A DNA stretch of 10,076 nt from an uncultured delta proteobacterium (GTDB lineage Bacteria > UBA10199 > GCA-002796325 > 1-14-0-20-49-13): positions 1 through 10,076 of the forward strand of contig CAIPVD010000293.1 of assembly GCA_903868375.1 (NCBI GenBank). The letters are read 5' to 3'. The position numbers and the translations under genes were made by a program. Positions within the stretch are counted from its first letter, which is position 1. Each line of letters starts with the position of its first letter. Shown in pieces: positions 4,716 through 10,076 of the stretch. The notes below the pieces were generated by a model that was not told where the DNA came from, did not search any database, and saw only the letters and a program-made list of their open reading frames with translations.

Positions 4716-7091
4716 ATGGGCAATTACACGATTAATAGAAATCCTTTTCTGGACCCGGCGAGCAATCCGTTCCTGACAAGTTCTGTGAATCCGTTCGCGG
4801 TCGCAGACCTTGGATTTATGGGCATTGTCGGTTTCTCGGTAGGATTTTTGGATGTATCAATGCCTTCGTGGCTCTGCAGGGCTGGCGAATCTGTCGGTTC
4901 ACTTGGTAGTTGGGGAGGCATTAGCCTTTTTGGCAGTAGCGCTAAACGCAGAGCTGGGATCACCAACCTTATCAATTGGCGCATGAGCAGAGTTAAATGG
5001 GCTAGCGGCAAAGGCAAGAAACAATACATTCCCGAAGGAGTCGATTATCTGGATAAAGGCCAGCGCGGCGCTTCGATGCTTCGCGATCTGATAGGACTGG
5101 GCAATAAAATTAGCGAAGGAGATTTCGATAAGGTATTCGAGAAGAATTACGGCCCGCATCCTAAGAAAGAAAATTACGACAGCGAGGAAGCATATAACGA
5201 AGCGGCATCGCAGTATGAAGGAATGAAAGATAGAGAAAGGCCCAAGTTCAATTTCCAGTTAACGGTTGTGCGCGATATCGTTGCAAAATATTTGGAGCAT
5301 CCGGAGATGAGAGCCGAGCTTAAACGCAGGCTTTCTCTCGCCAGAACGCCGGCGGAAAAGGCAAAGGCTTTCTTAAATCCAGTTGGCGACGATAATATTC
5401 TATTTAAAGAACTCGCTAAGTTCGTGACTGGGCTAAAAGATGCTAACGATTACGAAGGACAGATGGAGAACTGGAAAGCGGTCGCAGATTATTTTGAGAA
5501 CGAGCTTGGTGCGGAAGTGAAGTTGGGCGACAAGGTTGTAACGTCGCGCTCGGAAAACGTTTTAGATACGATGATAGGCGAAACGATGGACCTTGCTGGC
5601 AAGAAGGGCATTCCGGAACCAACGACTATCAATATGGAGTCGGTTATCACGAAGTTTACCGACAGGGGCTACACGGTTCCTGAAGCAAAGGCGTTCCTTG
5701 AACATCTGCACTATAAAGGCGAAGCAGATGATGCCGTTAAATATCTGCACGAGCAGAAGATCACTCCGCAGATAGAAGCGTATGAGACAAAGCGTACCGA
5801 TGCGGAGAAACGAATAGCGGAGTTAGAAGGAAGGCTGAAAGAAAAGCAGGATGAGGCAAAAAGTAAAAAGAATAAATCTCAGGAAAAATACACGGCCGAG
5901 GCGGAATCTCGGCAGATAGAACAGGACCTAGATGGTGCGAAGCAGAATAAAACAAACATCATACGTGAGATTGAGAGCGCTAAAAAACAGCGTGCGGACC
6001 AGTTCTTAAAGGATGTTATGCAGACAGCGCCGATGGTGTTCGGCAAATCGAAGTACCAATATCATTACGACGGCTCTGTCCCGAAAGATGTGTACGACGT
6101 GAATTCGGCGATTGAATGGATGTTCGGCGAAGACGTTATGCCCGTGCCAAAGGAAGAAACGGTCGATACAACGCCTCCTAAAACGGCTGAAGAGAAAACG
6201 CAAGAAACCAAAGCGGCTAAAGATGCAACGAACGCTGCGAAACAGGAAGCGGATAAAAAGCGAGCTGCAGAAATCGCCGGAAGGGCGACGAATAAGGATC
6301 TGAAGGATACCGTGAATAAGTTTGTCGGTGATACTGCAAATGGCTATAGCAAAGCCGATGCCGGAAAATTGGCGTCGATGGCAGCTGCCGACGTTCTGAA
6401 TAAGCCGAAAGCGGACGACAAAAAGAACGTTGAAGCATTTTTGAAAAGGATCGGCAAAAAAGAGGATTATCTCAAGAAATATGCCGATGGTAAAAAAGTA
6501 AAACTGGATGATCTCGTCAAAGACAAGAAAGTAGATCCAGCCGGTTCGTTAGATAAGGCGATGGCGGCCATCGATAAAGCAGCGCCGAAGGAAACGAAAA
6601 CAAAAGTCGATAAAACGGCAGATAAAAAATTAAACTCTTTAGATTTGGAAATTGCTGAAATTAGAGTTAAGGATGCTCTGGGTAAAGCATTAAAGACCAA
6701 GGGGTATAATGAACAGGATATTGAAGGTATTAAAGGTACGCCATTGATTGAAATGTGTGCCAAAAGGTTTGGTAAAGAGGTTACTCAAGAAGATTTGGCA
6801 GGCTGGTTCCCCCAAAGGGCTGAAATTTTAAATTGGTACATAACAAAAAAGGGTTTTGCAAGTCTTGCGCAGGTGGTGGAGTATGCTAGAAAGGTCACGA
6901 ACGAAAAAGGATCAAAATTATTATATTCTGATATTACAGAAGGCAAGATTAAGGATGAGCCGATAAGCTCTATGGTCAACATTTTAAATGCTGCAGCTGA
7001 CAAAAAAGCGGAGGAGACTAAAGCTGCACAACCTCCAGCTACAACTCCGGCCGCGCCTTCACCGCCAAAGCCGGCAGAACCAGGCAAATAA
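4716..7091 (+). CDS. Unrecognised 791-residue coiled-coil protein with N-terminal NPF repeats
   Basis: I cannot assign a family. The ATG at 4716 is preceded by AAGGGG (4701-4706), 9 nt away. The N-terminus has three NPF motifs at residues 9-11, 17-19 and 25-27 with an 8-residue period, then a hydrophobic stretch (about 31-47) and a Gly/Ser-rich segment to about 75. This stretch is not a classical signal peptide. Residues 90-345 look globular and mostly helical. About 349-432 is a highly charged predicted coiled coil. About 480-530 and 560-640 are Lys/Ala/Asp-rich. Residues 640-765 look globular again, with a Trp/Phe cluster (LAGWFPQRAEILNWY). The tail from about 768 is Pro/Ala-rich. Only two Cys are present. 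It is the second gene of the sigma-54 operon and ends one base from the convergent gene. The last part is more AT-rich than the rest. A structural or secreted role is possible but unproven. Confidence 0.87.
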   Translation: MGNYTINRNPFLDPASNPFLTSSVNPFAVADLGFMGIVGFSVGFLDVSMPSWLCRAGESVGSLGSWGGISLFGSSAKRRAGITNLINWRMSRVKWASGKGKKQYIPEGVDYLDKGQRGASMLRDLIGLGNKISEGDFDKVFEKNYGPHPKKENYDSEEAYNEAASQYEGMKDRERPKFNFQLTVVRDIVAKYLEHPEMRAELKRRLSLARTPAEKAKAFLNPVGDDNILFKELAKFVTGLKDANDYEGQMENWKAVADYFENELGAEVKLGDKVVTSRSENVLDTMIGETMDLAGKKGIPEPTTINMESVITKFTDRGYTVPEAKAFLEHLHYKGEADDAVKYLHEQKITPQIEAYETKRTDAEKRIAELEGRLKEKQDEAKSKKNKSQEKYTAEAESRQIEQDLDGAKQNKTNIIREIESAKKQRADQFLKDVMQTAPMVFGKSKYQYHYDGSVPKDVYDVNSAIEWMFGEDVMPVPKEETVDTTPPKTAEEKTQETKAAKDATNAAKQEADKKRAAEIAGRATNKDLKDTVNKFVGDTANGYSKADAGKLASMAAADVLNKPKADDKKNVEAFLKRIGKKEDYLKKYADGKKVKLDDLVKDKKVDPAGSLDKAMAAIDKAAPKETKTKVDKTADKKLNSLDLEIAEIRVKDALGKALKTKGYNEQDIEGIKGTPLIEMCAKRFGKEVTQEDLAGWFPQRAEILNWYITKKGFASLAQVVEYARKVTNEKGSKLLYSDITEGKIKDEPISSMVNILNAAADKKAEETKAAQPPATTPAAPSPPKPAEPGK
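4740..4796 (+). repeat. Three NPF motifs in octapeptide register
   Basis: These codons encode NPFLDPAS, NPFLTSSV and NPFAVAD in succession. Asn-Pro-Phe recurs every 8 residues (residues 9, 17 and 25), and Leu follows the first two. The DNA is only partly repeated, so the protein motif rather than a recent duplication seems to be what is kept. Confidence 0.85.
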
Positions 7092-7099
7092 ATTATTTG
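7085..7099. repeat. Palindrome spanning both convergent stop codons
   Basis: CAAATAA (7085-7091) and TTATTTG (7093-7099) form a perfect 7-bp inverted repeat around a single central A. Each arm is the ...C AAA TAA end of one gene, so both proteins end in Lys-stop. It is AT-only inside and has no room for a loop, so it would be a poor intrinsic terminator. No other terminator is visible at the junction. Confidence 0.6.
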
Positions 7100-10076
7100 A
7101 TCTTTTCTCTGGAGCGAGCGTTGTAATCGGCGATCTGGTACAATAAACCGTTCCAGCTTTCGCTAAGTCTATCGTGGATCGTTTCATAGCGAGGCAATCT
7201 TTGAACTTCAAATTCGCAGTCCATATCGTAAAAGCGGTTATTCGTGCAGCTTGGAACTTTTCTTGTTTCCATGGCCATGGCCGGCAAATCAGCGACGGGG
7301 TCGATCCCATTTTCAGATAACGGTAAAATTGCCATATTCGGGCTTATTTTTTCGTCCTTTCCAGCTCCTTGTTTGACCATCTCCGTCAAATTACTTTGCC
7401 AGTTCGCCAACGCATCTTGCACTGATCTGAACGTGGACATATCGATCTCATCGCCGCGTTCATGTTTTGCCAACAAACTGTTATTCATCATGATCAAATG
7501 TGTAAGGGATTCCTTCGGTGTTTTGAAAGGAATTCTTTTGACCTCCGGTTCTATAATGTACGTATTTAATCCTTCCATCATAAGAAACACAGGAATAGAC
7601 GATAATGCCCATTTTGCCATGCCACCGGCTCTGGTGAGGCTTAAGCCTTTTAATATTCTTTCCGCCATAATAGTTTCGCTTGCCAATTCTGCCAATGTCG
7701 AAACCGCGCTTATTTCAACAGCTTCCATTACCATCTGCGCAGGTTCTGCCTTTTGACCAAGCAAATATTTTGTAAAATTTAGCCCGAAAAGTAGCGGTAA
7801 CGAACGGCCTACCAGCGGTTTTAGGCCCGGAACTTTTTCCAATATGGGCAAAGCTTCAAATAAACCTTTCGATACTGCAACGCCACCAGCGCCTCCCAAT
7901 GTAAAACCTGCCGCGCTTGTTGAAATATCCTTTGGAGATAGCTTATTCAACGCCGACCAATCATCTGTAGCCACGGCCATAATGGCTTTGGATGCATATG
8001 CGCCTATGAAGTACGGAATGCCATTCGCGGCAATATTTCCCACGCTCTTTGTCATGCTTGCGCCGAACTGCTTTAGTTCGGAAAGATCCATAGGTATCGA
8101 CATTGGCATTGCGGCTGATATGCCAAGAGTTTGTCCTGAACCCCTCCCGGTAGATCCACCTTCGTATTCGGCATTTCTTTCGCTCCTGGTATCAGCTTGA
8201 GGAGGGACTTGGGGTACACCGATCACAGAGCGTAATGCCTCTTCCAGAAAACAATCAGGCACCGTATTATATCCAAGTTGTCCAGATATTGTGGCTCTAG
8301 CTTCGAATTGTAATCGTTGTCCAGGCTGCAAAGCCCGCCACATGCTTAGCATATGAGCTGCGAGCTTATTGAACCGCACATCTTTGTCGGCACCAGTTAT
8401 TATCTGGGAAAGGATTGGGTTTGTTTTCAATCTACTTGTAATATCGACGACAGGACTTGTAGTGTTCCGTACAGTGTCATCTGATGTATCAACCTCGTTG
8501 GGATCCCTTTCGTACCATTCTGGCACGCCGCCGTTCTTATCGTTCACGCTATCAATTTTTTCTTGAGTAGCCTTGTTCTGATCTCTTATTGCTTTCGATG
8601 CAAGTTTCATTGCAGAACCAATGTTAGATGCATCTATACCAGCCGAGCCCTTGGTCAATTCGTGATGGCCAGCGTAATGCCTTAAGACGTAATCAAGACT
8701 GATCTCAAAAACACCCTCATCGCGGGCAGATGTTAATACATCCTTCAAATAAGCCTCTCCCGAAGATTGGGCCGAAGGCATATCATATACCTTTCTACCC
8801 AAGAGGTAGATCGCTCTTATGGCGTTCATTTCAAGTGATGCCATGTGGTATTTGTCGCCTATATAGCCCTTGGTCGCCAATGTTATAACGACCTGTTCAG
8901 GATTTTGTGTGGCTGTGATCTGTGTTACCGCTCTATTGCTAAATGCGGCATCTGCTGCGGCTGCTTCGCTTTCATCTGCCGTTGTGGTTAGGACAAAACG
9001 TTGAAAGGTCTTTTTTTGCAACTTGATCTTAAGGTTATCTGCATCAGTCGGCCCGCTTTTGCCACCTTCCGACAACGTATGTTTTTCGAACAGCATGTGA
9101 TATTCATCGAGCCCTTCAACGGCCAATGCGCCATTTGCTACGGCATCACAATCCTTATCCATCACGGTCATCATAACGGCGGCCATTCTACCAACGTAGG
9201 TCGAACCATGTTTTTTAAGTTCACCTATATCGAACGCCCGGATGATCATCGACGTTCTTCCGTTCTCTGCCATTCGTTTTTTTATCTTATCTGCGTTATC
9301 TGTTGTTATTTTTATATAATAATCCGCGACCTCTCTTGGAAGTAATCTAGTGGCTTCATCGAAATAGAGTGCTCTTTCTTTCGGTGACATTTGGCTGACG
9401 ATGTAGGCTTGTGCAAGCCCCAACTCATAAGCCGCGGTCTTACCTGCCCTTGATGCACCGATACGTTTAACGTTCTCCTGGTTGAAAAGGAGGTCGATCA
9501 TACCGCTTAAGCTTCCATCGAAATCGAAATAGAGACTTTCGACCCTTCCTCCTACATATTTTCCACCTTCATACTGGAGTCCCTTTTTTTGTGCTTCAAC
9601 ACAATCAGTTGAGACATTATCTATATCAGTTCCGGTTCCATCCATCTTAGCAGATGATGCCTGCATCTTCTCCATTCTATCCATGTTCTCCTTGTTTAGC
9701 CCAGTTTGGAATGTCCTGTTATCAGAATTCATTTTTTCACTTCTATCCATGTTTTGATTGCCCATTTTCTTTTGCGAATGGACCATATATATCATCGCAA
9801 GAACGCTAAATACCCCCATAATGAGGCCATAATTTTGAGCGCTAGCCCCTTTTTCCGCCGCATGCGCCTGGGCAATAGCTGTATCGGCACCGTTAATTCT
9901 TATCTGTTTTTCAAGCTCTGTTCGCTCCGCTTCCGTAAAAGTTTTGAGGGGAACTGCAAAGTTTTTAAGTCCTGCCAAAAATTTTTCGAGAAAAGATCCC
10001 TTGTTTGAAAAATAATAATTGGTGCTGACTGTGGATGATGCATCGTACTTTCCGCAATCGCCCCCACTACAGCAAT
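7093..10076 (-). CDS. Unrecognised giant protein, C-terminal 993 codons (5' end outside window)
   Basis: I do not recognise this protein. The frame is open from the TAA at 7095-7093 to the right edge, so the N-terminus is missing. A TTG at 9978 could be read as a start, but it has no Shine-Dalgarno sequence, and 32 more codons upstream, beginning CCSGGDCGKYD, stay open. Residues below are counted from that TTG. Residues 49-67 form a likely membrane helix (LIMGVFSVLAMIYMV), followed by a charged Met/Asn-rich stretch with a repeated NMDR-x-EKM motif (76-83 and 98-105). GASRAGKT (174-181) fits the Walker A pattern, and ALYFDEA (203-209) and LDEYHMLF (290-297) resemble Walker B. Residues about 480-620 look more polar. 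About 628-810 is Gly/Ala-rich and hydrophobic with several possible membrane or amphipathic segments. The C-terminus is helical with two cysteines (911 and 921). It converges on the sigma-54 operon with a 1-nt gap. Confidence 0.88.
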   Translation of the reverse strand, partial: CCSGGDCGKYDASSTVSTNYYFSNKGSFLEKFLAGLKNFAVPLKTFTEAERTELEKQIRINGADTAIAQAHAAEKGASAQNYGLIMGVFSVLAMIYMVHSQKKMGNQNMDRSEKMNSDNRTFQTGLNKENMDRMEKMQASSAKMDGTGTDIDNVSTDCVEAQKKGLQYEGGKYVGGRVESLYFDFDGSLSGMIDLLFNQENVKRIGASRAGKTAAYELGLAQAYIVSQMSPKERALYFDEATRLLPREVADYYIKITTDNADKIKKRMAENGRTSMIIRAFDIGELKKHGSTYVGRMAAVMMTVMDKDCDAVANGALAVEGLDEYHMLFEKHTLSEGGKSGPTDADNLKIKLQKKTFQRFVLTTTADESEAAAADAAFSNRAVTQITATQNPEQVVITLATKGYIGDKYHMASLEMNAIRAIYLLGRKVYDMPSAQSSGEAYLKDVLTSARDEGVFEISLDYVLRHYAGHHELTKGSAGIDASNIGSAMKLASKAIRDQNKATQEKIDSVNDKNGGVPEWYERDPNEVDTSDDTVRNTTSPVVDITSRLKTNPILSQIITGADKDVRFNKLAAHMLSMWRALQPGQRLQFEARATISGQLGYNTVPDCFLEEALRSVIGVPQVPPQADTRSERNAEYEGGSTGRGSGQTLGISAAMPMSIPMDLSELKQFGASMTKSVGNIAANGIPYFIGAYASKAIMAVATDDWSALNKLSPKDISTSAAGFTLGGAGGVAVSKGLFEALPILEKVPGLKPLVGRSLPLLFGLNFTKYLLGQKAEPAQMVMEAVEISAVSTLAELASETIMAERILKGLSLTRAGGMAKWALSSIPVFLMMEGLNTYIIEPEVKRIPFKTPKESLTHLIMMNNSLLAKHERGDEIDMSTFRSVQDALANWQSNLTEMVKQGAGKDEKISPNMAILPLSENGIDPVADLPAMAMETRKVPSCTNNRFYDMDCEFEVQRLPRYETIHDRLSESWNGLLYQIADYNARSREKIK
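9664..9753 (-). repeat. Duplicated NMDR-x-EKM motif after the membrane helix
   Basis: The encoded octapeptides NMDRSEKM and NMDRMEKM lie 22 residues apart (about three helical heptads) just after the predicted membrane segment of the giant protein. The DNA of the two copies is similar (both begin AACATGGATAGAA). This suggests a short internal duplication in a helical stalk. Confidence 0.6.

Noticed and set aside
7244..7756. A 170-codon plus-strand open frame inside the giant minus-strand gene
   Set aside because: The minus-strand frame is open for about 3 kb, and this shadow shows no ribosome site or recognisable domain.
1..10076. CRISPR array, tRNA, rRNA, insertion sequence or attachment site
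   Set aside because: No regularly spaced repeats, cloverleaf, transposase motifs or flanking inverted repeats were seen on either strand.

Overview
The window suggests a Gram-negative bacterium of the former Deltaproteobacteria or an uncultured relative, with moderate G+C. The evidence is the combination of a ZapA cell-division protein, an RNase Y followed by an overlapping ymdB, a 6S-RNA-like structure between zapA and rny, and a -24/-12 (sigma-54) promoter. The lineage is an inference from gene content and order, not a sequence match.

Left part (1-3258): the 5' end of a small zinc-ribbon gene runs leftward off the edge, divergent from zapA. Then come zapA, a 278-nt AT-rich spacer that folds into a long 6S-RNA-like hairpin, rny, and ymdB, which overlaps the rny stop. 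This is conserved housekeeping DNA for cell division, RNA polymerase control, mRNA decay and cyclic nucleotide hydrolysis.

Right part (3259-10076): about 6.8 kb holds three large proteins I do not recognise. Two rightward genes (410 and 791 codons, 24 nt apart) look like one operon behind a near-consensus sigma-54 promoter with a perfect IHF consensus site upstream. The first encodes a low-complexity, Ala/Gln/Lys-rich protein. The second is Lys/Ala-rich, with three NPF motifs at its N-terminus, a central coiled coil and a more AT-rich C-terminal part. A convergent gene of at least 993 codons ends one base from the second; it is open at the right edge, has an N-terminal membrane segment, a Walker-A-like motif and a hydrophobic C-terminal third.

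The right part is the candidate for something undescribed: a conditionally expressed (sigma-54/IHF) pair of large orphan proteins facing a third giant one. I see no tRNA, rRNA, CRISPR array, transposase or insertion sequence ends. Nearly all the window is coding; the longest non-coding stretch is 630-910.
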